Shown: positions 1 to 9,197 of the stretch, one piece after another
Layout: each line of letters opens with the position of its first letter
How positions within the stretch are numbered: the first letter of the stretch is position 1
Origin: RH-AL1 sp965198715
Lineage (GTDB): Bacteria > Pseudomonadota > Alphaproteobacteria > Rhizobiales > Beijerinckiaceae
DNA length: 64,000 nt
Direction of reading: 5' to 3'
Assembly: GCA_965198715.1 (NCBI GenBank)
Contig: CBDAPV010000001.1
Location: 2,418,001-2,482,000, forward strand
Made by a program: the position numbers and the translations under genes
Notes under the pieces: generated by a model
What the model was told of the DNA's origin: nothing
The model's database searches: none
The model's input: only the letters and a program-made list of their open reading frames with translations

Positions 1-390
1 GGCGACGAGGATGACGAAGGCGGGCTTCAGGAACTCGGAAGGCTGGATGCCGAAGATCCAGCGGCGAGAGCCCTTGACCTCATGGCCGAACAGCAGCGCG
101 ACCACGATGAGGCCCATGGATACCACGAAGAGGATCACCGCGGCGCGACGTACCTGCCGCGGCGAGAGGAACGACACGCCGATGAGCACGGCGATGGCCG
201 GAAAGAGCGCTTCGGCCTGGCGATTGACGAAGTGGAAGGTCGGCAGGCCGATGCGCTCGGCGACAGGTGGGCTCGCTGCCATGGTCAGGATCATGCCGGC
301 GACGATGAGGACACCGAGGGCGGCCAGCAGCCAGCGGTCGACGGTCCACCACCAGTTCGCGAGGGCCGTGCGTTGCGCGCGCGATACCAT
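1..390 (-). CDS. ftsW: Cell-division lipid II polymerase FtsW (5' part, runs off window)
   Basis: First 130 codons of FtsW, a SEDS-family polytopic membrane protein that polymerises lipid II at the division septum with FtsI. The ATG at 390 opens an uninterrupted frame to the window edge. After a short cytoplasmic N-terminus, the segments beginning WLLAALGVLIVAGM and FPAIAVLIGVSF are predicted membrane helices. The conserved SEDS stretch GSRRWIFGIQPSEFLKPAF follows near residues 107-125. The gene lies 108 bp after murD on the same strand, which is its usual dcw position. The C-terminal part, with the catalytic periplasmic loop, is outside the window. Confidence 0.93.
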   Translation of the reverse strand, partial: MVSRAQRTALANWWWTVDRWLLAALGVLIVAGMILTMAASPPVAERIGLPTFHFVNRQAEALFPAIAVLIGVSFLSPRQVRRAAVILFVVSMGLIVVALLFGHEVKGSRRWIFGIQPSEFLKPAFVILVA

Positions 391-498
391 GTTCGAGGCT
401 CCAGGGAGGCTCAACGTCCCGCCCGTGCGGGTGCCATCGCCTGGCGCATGCGCCGGGCGTCCGCCGCGATCATGAACACCAACGATTAACCATGCCTT

Positions 499-1896
499 TC
501 ACGCGGGCTGGCTTAGCAGGTTTCTCACGCAATCGCGAAACCGCTCGCCGCGCTGCTCGAAGTCACTGAACTGGTCCTGGGAGGCGCAGGCGGGGGAGAG
601 CAGCACGACCTGATCGGCGCCTGTTCGCTGCGCCTCTGCAAGGGCGTCGGCCGCAGCCCGTGCGGTGGCGACGTCGAGCGTGCCGCAGTGCTCGAATGGC
701 ACGTCGGCGCCGAGCGTCTCGGCGAAATGCTCGGCGGCGGCACCGATCAGGTAGGCCTTGGCAACGTGGTCGAACAGCGGGCGCAACGGCTCGATACCAC
801 CCTCCTTGGCCTTGCCGCCGATGATCCAATGCACACGGGAGAAGGCCAGCAGCGCCTTCTCGGCGGCATCGGCGTTGGTGGCCTTGGAATCGTTGACGTA
901 GATCACGCCGTGCGCGGCCGCGATCTGTTCCATGCGATGGGCAAGGCCGGGGAACGAGCGCAGCGCCGCCTGCAACTGGTCTAGGTTTCCGGCATCCTTA
1001 CCGAGCGCGAGGATCGCGGCGGCGGCGTTTTGCGCGTTGTGGGCGCCGCGCAGCGCGGCGATGCCGGCAAGGTCGGCGATCGGCGTCGCCTGCATGTCAT
1101 GGTGGCGCATGAGCTTGGTGCCGTCGAGCGTGATGCCCTGGACGACAAGGTTGCCGGCGACCGAAATGGTCTCGACGGCGCGGCCCTCGATAGCGATGCG
1201 CTGCGCGATGGCCGCGCTGTCGGGATCGTCCACGGAGACGATGGCGGTGCCCGAGTGCGTCACGAGGCGCGCCTTGATCGCGGCATAGTTCGCCATCGTG
1301 TCGTGGCGGTCGAGATGGTCGGGCGTCAGGTTCATCAGCACGCCGGCGGTCGGTTGGATCGAGGGCGCGAGATCGATCTGGAAGGACGAGCATTCGATCA
1401 CGTGCACGCGAATCTCGGACGGCGGCGGAAGCTGCAGCACCGGCGTGCCGATATTGCCGCCCACAGCCACTTCATAGCCGAACTCGCGGAAGAGGTGCGC
1501 CGTCAGCGCGGTGGTGGTGGACTTGCCGTTGGTGCCGGTGATGGCGACGAAACGCGCGTTGGGCGCGATCGCCGCGCGCTCGCGGCAGAACAGCTCGACG
1601 TCGCCGATGATCGCGACCCCGGCAGCTCGGGCGAGGTCGACGCTCCAGTGCGGCTTGGGATGCGTGAGCGGCACGCCCGGCGCCAGCACGAAGGCGGCGA
1701 AGGCTGACCAGTCGGCGTCGTGGAGGTCGACGATGGCGATGCCGTTGGCGGCGGCCTTGTCGCGCGAACTCTCCTTGTCGTCCCAGGCGGCGACGGTGGC
1801 GCCCCCTGCGAGGAGGGCGCGGGCTGCGTCGAGACCGGACGAGCCTAGGCCGAAGAGGGCGACGTGCTTGCCGGCGAAGGAGGTGATGGGTGTCAT
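499..1896 (-). CDS. murD: UDP-N-acetylmuramoyl-L-alanine--D-glutamate ligase MurD
   Basis: 465-residue cytoplasmic Mur ligase that adds D-glutamate to UDP-MurNAc-L-Ala in peptidoglycan precursor synthesis. The N-terminal Rossmann-like UDP-binding domain opens with GKHVALFGLGSSGLDAARAL. The central ATPase has the P-loop GTNGKSTTTAL at about residues 120-130, and the C-terminal ligase domain begins near residue 310. Length is normal for the family. It starts 25 bp after mraY and sits in the standard order mraY-murD-ftsW. Confidence 0.96.
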   Translation of the reverse strand: MTPITSFAGKHVALFGLGSSGLDAARALLAGGATVAAWDDKESSRDKAAANGIAIVDLHDADWSAFAAFVLAPGVPLTHPKPHWSVDLARAAGVAIIGDVELFCRERAAIAPNARFVAITGTNGKSTTTALTAHLFREFGYEVAVGGNIGTPVLQLPPPSEIRVHVIECSSFQIDLAPSIQPTAGVLMNLTPDHLDRHDTMANYAAIKARLVTHSGTAIVSVDDPDSAAIAQRIAIEGRAVETISVAGNLVVQGITLDGTKLMRHHDMQATPIADLAGIAALRGAHNAQNAAAAILALGKDAGNLDQLQAALRSFPGLAHRMEQIAAAHGVIYVNDSKATNADAAEKALLAFSRVHWIIGGKAKEGGIEPLRPLFDHVAKAYLIGAAAEHFAETLGADVPFEHCGTLDVATARAAADALAEAQRTGADQVVLLSPACASQDQFSDFEQRGERFRDCVRNLLSQPA

Positions 1897-1921
1897 GGGG
1901 ACAGGGGAGCCACGCCGCGCC

Positions 1922-3004
1922 TCACCTGAGCTTCAGCGTCGAAAGCCCGACCAGCGCGAGCACGAAAGCGATGATCCAGAAGCGGATGACGATCTGCGGC
2001 TCTGACCAGCCGAGCTGCTCGAAATGATGGTGGATCGGCGCCATCCTGAAAACGCGCTTGCCGGTCAGCTTGAACGAGGTGACCTGCACGATGACGGAGA
2101 CGGCCTCGAGCACGAACAGGCCGCCGACGATGACGAGAACGATCTCGTGCTTGACGGCCACCGCGATGGTGCCGAGCAGGCCTCCCAGCGCGAGGGAGCC
2201 GGTGTCGCCCATAAAGATCTGCGCCGGCGGCGCGTTAAACCACAAGAAGCCGGCGCCCGCCCCGATCATCGCGCCGCAGACCACGGCGAGGTCGCCGGCG
2301 AACAGGACGAAGTTGATGCCGAGGTATTTCGCGAAGATGGCGTTGCCGACGAGGTAGGCGACAAAGCCGAAGGTGCCTGCGGCGATCATCACGGGCACGA
2401 TGGCGAGCCCGTCGAGTCCGTCGGTGAGGTTCACGGCATTGCCGGCGGCGACGATGACGAAGGCGCCGAAGATCGGAAAGGCCCAGCCGAGGTTGGCGAT
2501 GTAGCCGTTGACGCCAGGCACGGCGAGCGCGCCCGCGTACACGGTGCCGTAGTAGTGCATGATAATGCAGGCAACGAGCGCGATCACCGCCTCGAGCGCC
2601 AGCCGCGAACGGCCGGAGAAGCCGGCGTGGGTCTGACGTGTGACCTTGAGGTAGTCGTCGTAGAAGCCGATGGCGCCGAAGCCGACCATGACCAGCAGCA
2701 CGGTCCAGACGAAGTGATTGTTGAGGTTGGCCCACAGCAGGGTCGAGACGATGAGCCCCGACAGGATCATCAGCCCGCCCATGGTCGGCGTGCCCTTCTT
2801 GGTCAGCAGGTGCGAGGCTGGCCCGTCGGCGCGGATCGGCTGACCCTTGCCCTGCTTCAGGCGCAGCGCCGCGATGATGGAGGGGCCGAAGAAGAACACG
2901 AAGAGCAGCGCGGTGCCGATGGCGCCGCCGGTGCGGAAGGTGATGTAGCGGAACACGTTGAGCGGCCCCGTATGAGGCGTGAGGTCCGCGAGCCAGGCGA
3001 GCAT
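1922..3004 (-). CDS. mraY: Phospho-N-acetylmuramoyl-pentapeptide transferase MraY
   Basis: 360-residue polytopic membrane enzyme that transfers phospho-MurNAc-pentapeptide to undecaprenyl phosphate, making lipid I. The Asp-rich catalytic motif FYDDYLKV and the conserved NLTDGLDGLA stretch are present, with about ten hydrophobic helices and the C-terminal histidine motif PIHHHFE. Length is typical. It follows murF by 9 bp, which indicates one transcript and probable translational coupling. Confidence 0.97.
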   Translation of the reverse strand: MLAWLADLTPHTGPLNVFRYITFRTGGAIGTALLFVFFFGPSIIAALRLKQGKGQPIRADGPASHLLTKKGTPTMGGLMILSGLIVSTLLWANLNNHFVWTVLLVMVGFGAIGFYDDYLKVTRQTHAGFSGRSRLALEAVIALVACIIMHYYGTVYAGALAVPGVNGYIANLGWAFPIFGAFVIVAAGNAVNLTDGLDGLAIVPVMIAAGTFGFVAYLVGNAIFAKYLGINFVLFAGDLAVVCGAMIGAGAGFLWFNAPPAQIFMGDTGSLALGGLLGTIAVAVKHEIVLVIVGGLFVLEAVSVIVQVTSFKLTGKRVFRMAPIHHHFEQLGWSEPQIVIRFWIIAFVLALVGLSTLKLR

Positions 3005-3013
3005 GGGAGGTCC

Positions 3014-4501
3014 TTACGCGGTCGCGCGAGAGACGACGCTCTCGGCGGCGGTGGTCTCGGGGGTCTCGGCATCTTCCAGGAGCCTGGCGTGGTGCTGCTT
3101 CAGCGCACCGACGATCGGGGCCATGCGGCTGCCGTTGGAGCCCTTGACCACGACGACGTCGCCGCCGCGTAGGCTGTCGAGCACGACGGGCTCCAGCTCG
3201 GAGGCGGAATTGCGCCATTCGCAGGATACGCCGCGCTCGTGGAGCGTGTCGGCTAGCGAGCGCATCATCGCGCCGGCGACGAGTACGAGGTCGAAGTGCG
3301 CCGCGACGAGATCGTCGGCCAGGCCGGCGTGCAGCTCGGGCGAGCGCTCGCCCAGTTCAAGCATGTCGCCGAGCACGGCGACGCGGCGACCGTCTTCACC
3401 GGGCAGCAGCGTGCCGGCCAGGGCGAGCGCGGCGCCCATCGAGGCCGGGTTGGCGTTGTAGCTCTCGTCGATCAGCGTCAGAGGCCCCTCGGCGGTCGCG
3501 ATCGTCGCGCGCTCGCCGCGGCCCTTGCCGGCCTGGAAGAAGGCCAGTGCGGTCGCGGCCACGTCGAGGTCGGCGCCGACGGCGTGAGCGGCGAGCAGCA
3601 CCGCCAGCGCGTTCTCGGCCAGATGTCGGCCCGGCGCACCGAGGCGGAAGGACAGCTCGCGGCCGACGATACGAATCTTGACCAGCGAATGGGTCGGTGC
3701 CGGGATGATCTCGAGGAGTCGCGCGTCGGCGCGCTCGTGGGCGCCGAAGGTCGCGACCAGGCCGGCCGGCGACTGCCGCGCCGCGGCGTCGAGCCGCTCG
3801 AAATGGGGGCTGTCACGGTTGATGATGGCGACGCCGCCCGGCTCGAGGCCGGAGAAGATCTCGGCCTTGGCGTCGGCGATGGCCTCGACCGAGGGGAAGA
3901 ACTCGAGGTGCACCGGCGAGACGTTGGTCACGATGGCGACGTGCGGGCGCACCATGGCGACGAGCGGCGTGATCTCGCCGGCATGGTTCATGCCGATCTC
4001 GGCGACGCAGAAGCGCGTGCCCTGCGCCATCCGCGCCAGCGTCAGCGGCACGCCCCAGTGATTGTTGTAGGAGGCTGCCGATGCATGGAGGGCACCGGCC
4101 GGCGTCAGCGCCACGCGCAGGGCCTCCTTGGTGGAGGTCTTTCCCACGGAACCGGTGACGGCGATGATGCGCGCCTTGGTGCGGGCGCGCGCGGCACGGC
4201 CGAGCGAATTCATCGAGGCGAGCACGTCGTCGACGACAAGGAGCGGCCCGGTGCCGGCGAGCGCATCGGCGTGCGCCTCATCGACGACGCAGGCGGCGGC
4301 CCCGGCGGCGAAGGCCTTGCGCACGTAGTCGTGGCCGTCGGTCGCATCGCCTTTGATGGCGAAGAAGAGGTCGGCCGGCTCCAGGGTGCGCGTGTCGATG
4401 GAGACGCCCGAGACCTTCGCCGGCACGCCCCCCGAGACGCGCGCGCGGAGCGGCGCGACGAGGCCGAGCCCCGTCCAGAGCGGGGGCGCGTGGAGGCTCA
4501 T
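3014..4501 (-). CDS. murF: UDP-MurNAc-tripeptide--D-alanyl-D-alanine ligase MurF
   Basis: Mur ligase that adds D-Ala-D-Ala to UDP-MurNAc-tripeptide. Started at the ATG at 4501 (495 aa; begins MSLHAPPLWTGLGL), which matches the usual MurF N-terminus. An upstream ATG at 4558 would overlap murE by 41 bp and add a non-conserved extension. The P-loop TGSVGKTSTKEAL lies near residue 112, and the DESYNANPASM motif marks the C-terminal region. A 7-codon open frame bridges the murE stop and this start, with ATGA overlaps at both ends (separate entry). Confidence 0.94.
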   Translation of the reverse strand: MSLHAPPLWTGLGLVAPLRARVSGGVPAKVSGVSIDTRTLEPADLFFAIKGDATDGHDYVRKAFAAGAAACVVDEAHADALAGTGPLLVVDDVLASMNSLGRAARARTKARIIAVTGSVGKTSTKEALRVALTPAGALHASAASYNNHWGVPLTLARMAQGTRFCVAEIGMNHAGEITPLVAMVRPHVAIVTNVSPVHLEFFPSVEAIADAKAEIFSGLEPGGVAIINRDSPHFERLDAAARQSPAGLVATFGAHERADARLLEIIPAPTHSLVKIRIVGRELSFRLGAPGRHLAENALAVLLAAHAVGADLDVAATALAFFQAGKGRGERATIATAEGPLTLIDESYNANPASMGAALALAGTLLPGEDGRRVAVLGDMLELGERSPELHAGLADDLVAAHFDLVLVAGAMMRSLADTLHERGVSCEWRNSASELEPVVLDSLRGGDVVVVKGSNGSRMAPIVGALKQHHARLLEDAETPETTAAESVVSRATA

Positions 4502-4521
4502 GGCTCGGCCCGCTTGGTCAT
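4498..4521 (-). other. Seven-codon mini-ORF bridging murE and murF
   Basis: Reading on the minus strand, the murE stop TGA (4520-4518) overlaps an ATG at 4521. That ATG opens ATG ACC AAG CGG GCC GAG CCA TGA (MTKRAEP), and its TGA (4500-4498) overlaps the ATG of murF at 4501. Both junctions are ATGA. It may pass terminating ribosomes from murE to murF. Chance formation or decay of an older murF start are alternatives. Confidence 0.45.
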
Positions 4522-5984
4522 GGCGCGTGGTTCTGCAAAGCGCGACGGGCGCAGTCAAGGTCGGAGAACGGCAGCACCGTGCCGCCGACGATCTGCCCGG
4601 TCTCGTGGCCCTTGCCGGCGATCACCAGCACGTCGCCTGGCTCGAGCCCGCCGATCGCGGCCCGGATGGCGACGGCGCGGTCGCCGATCTCGAGGATCTC
4701 GGCGCGGCTGCCGGCGACGCCCTCGAGGATGGCGCGCCGGATCGCGGCTGGCTCCTCCGAGCGCGGGTTGTCGTCGGTCACGATCACGCGGTCGGCGGCG
4801 CGGGCGGCGATCTCGCCCATGATCGGGCGCTTGCCGCGGTCGCGGTCGCCGCCGCAGCCGATCACCACGGCGAGCTTGCCGGTCGTCAACGGGCGCAGCG
4901 TCTCCAGCACCTTCTCCAAAGCATCGGGCTTGTGGGCGTAGTCGACGAACACGGGGGCGCCGTGCTTGCGGCCGACCAGCTCGAGCCGGCCCGGCGCACC
5001 TTCCAGCGTCGCGAGCGCCGCCAGCACATTCTCCGCCGGCGCTCCGGCGGCGATGCAGAGCCCGGCGGCGACCAGCGCGTTCTGCACCTGGAACTCGCCG
5101 GCGAGCGGCAGGTGCGTCTCGACGCGGTGGCCGTCGACGTCGAGCACCAGCACGGCGGCGAGATCGTCGGGTCGCGCGTCGAGCAGGCGCAGGCGGGTGC
5201 CGGCACGGCCGACGGTGAAGACGGGCAGGCCGCGCGCCTCGCAGGCGGTGATCACCTTGGCGGCGGCATCGCTGTCGGCGTTGACCACTGCCGCCGCGCC
5301 GTCGGGCAGCAGCGTCGTGAAGAGCCGAAGCTTGGCCGCGAGATACTCGTCGAGGTCGGCGTGGTAGTCGAGGTGATCGCGCGACAGGTTGGTAAAGGCG
5401 CCGGCGGTGAGCCGCACGCCGTCCAGGCGGCGCTGCTCGATCCCGTGCGACGAGGCTTCCAGCGCCAGGTGGGTCACGCCCTCGCCCGCCAGCCTGTCAA
5501 GGGTCGCGTGCAACGTCACCGGATCGGGTGTCGTCAGCGAGCCGTAGGTGCTGCCGGACGGAGACACGAGGCCGACGGTGCCGAGCGAAGCGGCGGCATG
5601 GCCGAGCGTCGACCAGATCTGCCGGCAGAACGCGGCGACGGAGGTCTTTCCGCTGGTGCCGGTCACGGCCGCGATGGTCGCCGGCTGACGCGGATGGACC
5701 ACCGCCGCCGCCCGCGCGAGCGCCCGGCGGACGTCGTCGACGAGGAGGCAGGCGACAGCCGCCGACATCGCACCCGGCGGTGCTCGCTCCGCGACGATCG
5801 CCACAGCGCCCTTTGCAACAGCATCGGCGACGAAGGCGCCGCCGTCGGCTTTGGTGCCGGGCACGGCGAAGAAGGCAAAGCCGGGGCGCACGCCACGGCT
5901 GTCGGCGGTCAGACCCGTGACCTCGCGATCACCCAGCCCCGCAGGGCAGGCGGCATCCGGCAGCAGTGTCGCGAGCCGTGTCAG
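4518..5984 (-). CDS. murE: UDP-MurNAc-L-Ala-D-Glu--meso-diaminopimelate ligase MurE, apparent CTG start
   Basis: Ligase that adds meso-DAP to UDP-MurNAc-dipeptide. The DNPRSEEP motif (near residue 405) is the meso-DAP-type signature, and the P-loop is TGTSGKTSVAAF near residue 109. The frame has no ATG, GTG or TTG in the correct place. The open frame upstream lies inside ftsI, where its translation is not MurE-like. The first in-frame GTG downstream would remove conserved N-terminal residues. A CTG at 5984 overlaps the ftsI stop (CTGA) and sits 6 nt after GGAGG. It gives 488 aa, the normal MurE length. The product call is firm; the CTG start is inferred. Confidence 0.93.
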   Translation of the reverse strand: MTRLATLLPDAACPAGLGDREVTGLTADSRGVRPGFAFFAVPGTKADGGAFVADAVAKGAVAIVAERAPPGAMSAAVACLLVDDVRRALARAAAVVHPRQPATIAAVTGTSGKTSVAAFCRQIWSTLGHAAASLGTVGLVSPSGSTYGSLTTPDPVTLHATLDRLAGEGVTHLALEASSHGIEQRRLDGVRLTAGAFTNLSRDHLDYHADLDEYLAAKLRLFTTLLPDGAAAVVNADSDAAAKVITACEARGLPVFTVGRAGTRLRLLDARPDDLAAVLVLDVDGHRVETHLPLAGEFQVQNALVAAGLCIAAGAPAENVLAALATLEGAPGRLELVGRKHGAPVFVDYAHKPDALEKVLETLRPLTTGKLAVVIGCGGDRDRGKRPIMGEIAARAADRVIVTDDNPRSEEPAAIRRAILEGVAGSRAEILEIGDRAVAIRAAIGGLEPGDVLVIAGKGHETGQIVGGTVLPFSDLDCARRALQNHAP

Positions 5985-7750
5985 TGTTCGCCTCCGGGAT
6001 GCTGCGGTGTATTGGCCTGCCCATATCCCATCCGGGCCAGCAGCGGGAAGGGCATCGGCGGCAGCTGGATCTGCGGCGGCAGTCCCAGCAGCGGCGTCAC
6101 ACGCTCGATGATCTGGCCGGTGACGACGCCCGAGTTCATCGCGGCGGTGTGGTAGCCGCCGTCGCCGGCCACCGCCTGCGGCTCGTCCATCAGTGTCAGG
6201 AAGAGATACTTCGGCTTGTCGGCCGGCAGCACCGCCATGAAGGTGGTGAACACCTTGGTGTGGTCGTAGTGGCCGTGGATCAGCTTGTCGGCCGTACCGG
6301 TCTTTCCGCCGATGAAGTATCCGGGAATGTTGGCCTTCTTGGCCGAGCCGATCTCGGCGTTGAGCCGCATCAGGTAGCGCAGGCTCTCCGACACTTCGGG
6401 ACGCACCACGCGCGGTGCGTCGGCGCGCGCCTCGTCCTCGGAGCGCTTGAGGAAGGTCGGCTTGATGAGCTGGCCGCCGTTGACCAGAGCGCCCACCGCC
6501 ATCAGCGCCTGCAGCGGCGCGACGTTGAGGCCTTGGCCGAAGGCGATGGTGATCGTGTTGAGCTCGCCCCAATGCCTAGGCACCAGCGGCTCGGCGGATT
6601 CCGGCAGCTCGGTGCGCAGGCGCGTCAGCTGGCCCATCTTGCGCAGGAAAGCTTGGTGGCCGGTGACGCCCACCATCATCGCCATGCGCGCCGTGCCGAT
6701 GTTGGAGGAATGCACGAAGACCTCGGGCACGGTCAGCATGCGGTGCGTTGCATGGAAATCGTGGATGGTGAACCGGCCATAATGCAGCTCGCTGCGTGCG
6801 TCGAGCTGCGTGCGCAGGTTGACCTTGTTGGTTTCCAGCGCCATCGCGATGGAGATCGCCTTGAAGGTCGAGCCCATCTCGTAGACGCCGACCGAGAGCC
6901 GGTTGATGGTGTTCGGGTTCAGGGCGTCGGCCGGCTGGTTGGGGTCGAAGTCGGGCAGCGAGGCCATGGCGACGATCTCGCCGGTGTTGACGTCGAGGAT
7001 CGCGGCGGCGCCGGATTTGGCGTGGAAATGCTCGACGCCCTTGGCCAACTCGTCGCGCACGGCATAGGTGGCGCGCAGGTCGAGCGAAGTGGTGAGCGGC
7101 TTGAGATCGGTGGCGGCGACCTTGAAGCCCATGCCGGTGAGATCGGAGAGGCCCTGGTTGTCGAGGTATTTCTCGAGGCCGGAGATGCCGACGCCGTCGA
7201 GATTGGCAAAGCCGAGCACGTGGGCGGCGATCGGGCCATTGGGATAGACGCGTTTGTTCTCCGGCAGGAAGCCGACACCGGGCAGGCCGAGGTGGAACAC
7301 CTCCTGCTGCTCCTTCTGGCTGACGGCGCGCTTGACCCAGACGAAGCCCTTGTTGGAGCTGAGCTTGCGGCGCAGCTCGGAGGCGTTGACGTCGGGGAGG
7401 GCGGCGGTCAGCAGCTCGGTCGCCTCGTCCTTGTCGATGAGTCGCTTGGGCTCGGCGAAGATGCTCATCACCTTGATGTCGGTGGCCAGCACCTCGCCGT
7501 TGCGGTCGAGGATGTCGGGGCGGGCGGCGGCGACCTGGTCGGAGCCGGCGACCCGCACCTTGTCGATGTCCGGCGGCTTGAGGCCGAACAGGAAGAGGCG
7601 GGTGACGATGATCCCAAACAGGAGCGTGAAGCCCACCGCGACCATGCGGGTGCGGCCGGGCGTCTTGTCGAGCCGCGGCTCGAACAGGATTCGGATGAAG
7701 CGCTTCATGGAGAAGCGCGCGCGCGGCTTCATGACGGGGCTGTCGCTCAT
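5981..7750 (-). CDS. ftsI: Septal peptidoglycan transpeptidase FtsI (PBP3)
   Basis: 589-residue class B penicillin-binding protein that crosslinks septal peptidoglycan with FtsW. One N-terminal membrane anchor (about residues 36-56) is followed by the PBP dimerisation domain and the transpeptidase domain. Active-site motifs are STFK (serine near residue 293), SSN (near 344) and GKTGTADK. Its ATG overlaps the ftsL stop by 4 bp, and its stop overlaps the presumed CTG start of murE. Confidence 0.96.
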   Translation of the reverse strand: MSDSPVMKPRARFSMKRFIRILFEPRLDKTPGRTRMVAVGFTLLFGIIVTRLFLFGLKPPDIDKVRVAGSDQVAAARPDILDRNGEVLATDIKVMSIFAEPKRLIDKDEATELLTAALPDVNASELRRKLSSNKGFVWVKRAVSQKEQQEVFHLGLPGVGFLPENKRVYPNGPIAAHVLGFANLDGVGISGLEKYLDNQGLSDLTGMGFKVAATDLKPLTTSLDLRATYAVRDELAKGVEHFHAKSGAAAILDVNTGEIVAMASLPDFDPNQPADALNPNTINRLSVGVYEMGSTFKAISIAMALETNKVNLRTQLDARSELHYGRFTIHDFHATHRMLTVPEVFVHSSNIGTARMAMMVGVTGHQAFLRKMGQLTRLRTELPESAEPLVPRHWGELNTITIAFGQGLNVAPLQALMAVGALVNGGQLIKPTFLKRSEDEARADAPRVVRPEVSESLRYLMRLNAEIGSAKKANIPGYFIGGKTGTADKLIHGHYDHTKVFTTFMAVLPADKPKYLFLTLMDEPQAVAGDGGYHTAAMNSGVVTGQIIERVTPLLGLPPQIQLPPMPFPLLARMGYGQANTPQHPGGEH

Positions 7751-8154
7751 CGCTGCGCCTTCTTGAGCAGCTTGCCGGCAGAAGGCGTCGCGCTGGCGGG
7801 CGAGGCGTCGGCCGGCGTGTTGGTGGGCTCGGCGAGGCCGAGGTCGGCCAGCTCGCGGCCGATGGCGTCGACGCGCGGTGCCTTCGAGGGCAGGGCGTCG
7901 ACGGGCACGATCTGGTCGAGCTGCAGCGGCTGCAGCTGGGTGAGCTTCTCGGCCAGCGCCTGGACGCGCTCGGGCCTGGTCAGGTTCGCCCAGTCGGCAC
8001 GCAGCAGGCCGATCTTGTCCTGTTCCTTCTTGATGTCGGCCTTCAGGCTCGCCACCGTCTCGGCGTGGAACATCGTCTTGTACTTGATCGAGTAGGCGTA
8101 GATCGCCGAGCCGACCAGCGCCGCGATGGCGACGAGGTTGAGGATGCGGATCAT
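7747..8154 (-). CDS. ftsL: Cell-division protein FtsL
   Basis: 135-residue bitopic divisome protein. The start chosen is the ATG at 8154 (MIRILNLVAIAALVGSAIYA), which overlaps the rsmH stop by ATGA. A longer upstream frame is not conserved and lies inside rsmH. The N-terminal transmembrane helix (residues 5-22) is followed by a heptad-like coiled coil (about 30-70) and an Ala/Pro-rich tail. The family call rests on size, topology and the position between rsmH and ftsI, because FtsL sequence conservation is low. Confidence 0.9.
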   Translation of the reverse strand: MIRILNLVAIAALVGSAIYAYSIKYKTMFHAETVASLKADIKKEQDKIGLLRADWANLTRPERVQALAEKLTQLQPLQLDQIVPVDALPSKAPRVDAIGRELADLGLAEPTNTPADASPASATPSAGKLLKKAQR

Positions 8155-9197
8155 GTCGGCTTCCCGGTTTGCGGCAGGAGCGAGAGGTTGCGCAGCGCCG
8201 GCTCGATCGCCAGCGCCGGATGTTCGGTGCGGATGCCGACGCGCAGCTTGGCCGAGCGCGCGCGGGGGTTGGCGGCGCACTCGGTCTCGCCCGGCACGAT
8301 CGGCTGGCGCTTGGGCAGGGTGAAGCTCGGAGGCGTTGCGGCGGGCTCGCCCGGCAGACGACGGCCAGTCGCTTGGCCCTTGCCGGAGCGGCGGGCGAAG
8401 AACAGCTTGGCGATGCGGTCCTCCAGCGAGTGGAAGGTCACCGCGGCGAGACGCCCGCCGGGCGCCAGCACGCGCTCGGCCGCGGCAAGGCCGGCGACGA
8501 GTTCGCCCAGCTCATCGTTCACCGCGATGCGCAGCGCCTGGAAGGTGCGCGTCGCAGGGTGGATCTCCGTCGGCTTGTGCGGGACGACGCGGGCGATCAT
8601 CTCCGCCAGCGGCCGGGTGGCCGTATAGGGCGCCGCGACACGATCCTGCACGATGGCGCGGGCGATGCGCCGCGACATCCGTTCCTCGCCGTAGTGGTAG
8701 AAAATGTCGGCGAGCACCTCTTCCGGAGCCTCGTTGACGATGTCGGCGGCGCTGGGCCCATCGCCGCCCATGCGCATATCGAGGGGGCCGTCACGGCGAA
8801 AGGAGAAGCCGCGTTCCGCCTCGTCGAGCTGCATGGAGGAGACGCCGATATCGAGCGCGACGCCGTCGAAGGGTCCGAGCCCCAACGCGACCGCCACGCT
8901 CTCCAGGTTGGCGAAGCGCGCCTCGACCAGGGTGAGCCTGTCCCCGAACTTATCCACAAGCTGTGCCCCGCCGGCGATGGCGTGGGGATCGCGATCGAGC
9001 GCGAGCACGCGGGTGCCGGGATGGGCGAGGATGGCGGCGGTGTAGCCGCCGGCGCCGAAGGTGCCGTCGAGATAGATCCCGCCGCGCGAGACGTCGAGTG
9101 CGGCGAGAACCTCCTCGCGGAGCACGGGAATGTGTCGAGCTGGTCCGCCAGCGGCGCCAGCATCCTGTGGATGGTGGTCACCGCCGCCCGCGTTCAT
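8151..9197 (-). CDS. rsmH: 16S rRNA (cytosine(1402)-N4)-methyltransferase RsmH
   Basis: SAM-dependent methyltransferase (formerly MraW) that modifies C1402 of 16S rRNA. Started at the ATG at 9197, which overlaps the mraZ stop (ATGA), giving 348 aa. HIPVLREEVLAAL near residue 23 and the SAM loop YLDGTFGAGGYTAAIL match the family. RTFQALRIAVNDEL and VTFHSLEDRIAK are further RsmH signatures. The frame stays open far upstream across mraZ, but that extension is not homologous. Confidence 0.96.
   Translation of the reverse strand: MNAGGGDHHPQDAGAAGGPARHIPVLREEVLAALDVSRGGIYLDGTFGAGGYTAAILAHPGTRVLALDRDPHAIAGGAQLVDKFGDRLTLVEARFANLESVAVALGLGPFDGVALDIGVSSMQLDEAERGFSFRRDGPLDMRMGGDGPSAADIVNEAPEEVLADIFYHYGEERMSRRIARAIVQDRVAAPYTATRPLAEMIARVVPHKPTEIHPATRTFQALRIAVNDELGELVAGLAAAERVLAPGGRLAAVTFHSLEDRIAKLFFARRSGKGQATGRRLPGEPAATPPSFTLPKRQPIVPGETECAANPRARSAKLRVGIRTEHPALAIEPALRNLSLLPQTGKPT

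Noticed and set aside
5966..8095. Plus-strand open frame of 709 codons opposite ftsI and ftsL
   Set aside because: Antisense shadow of essential division genes with conserved active-site motifs.
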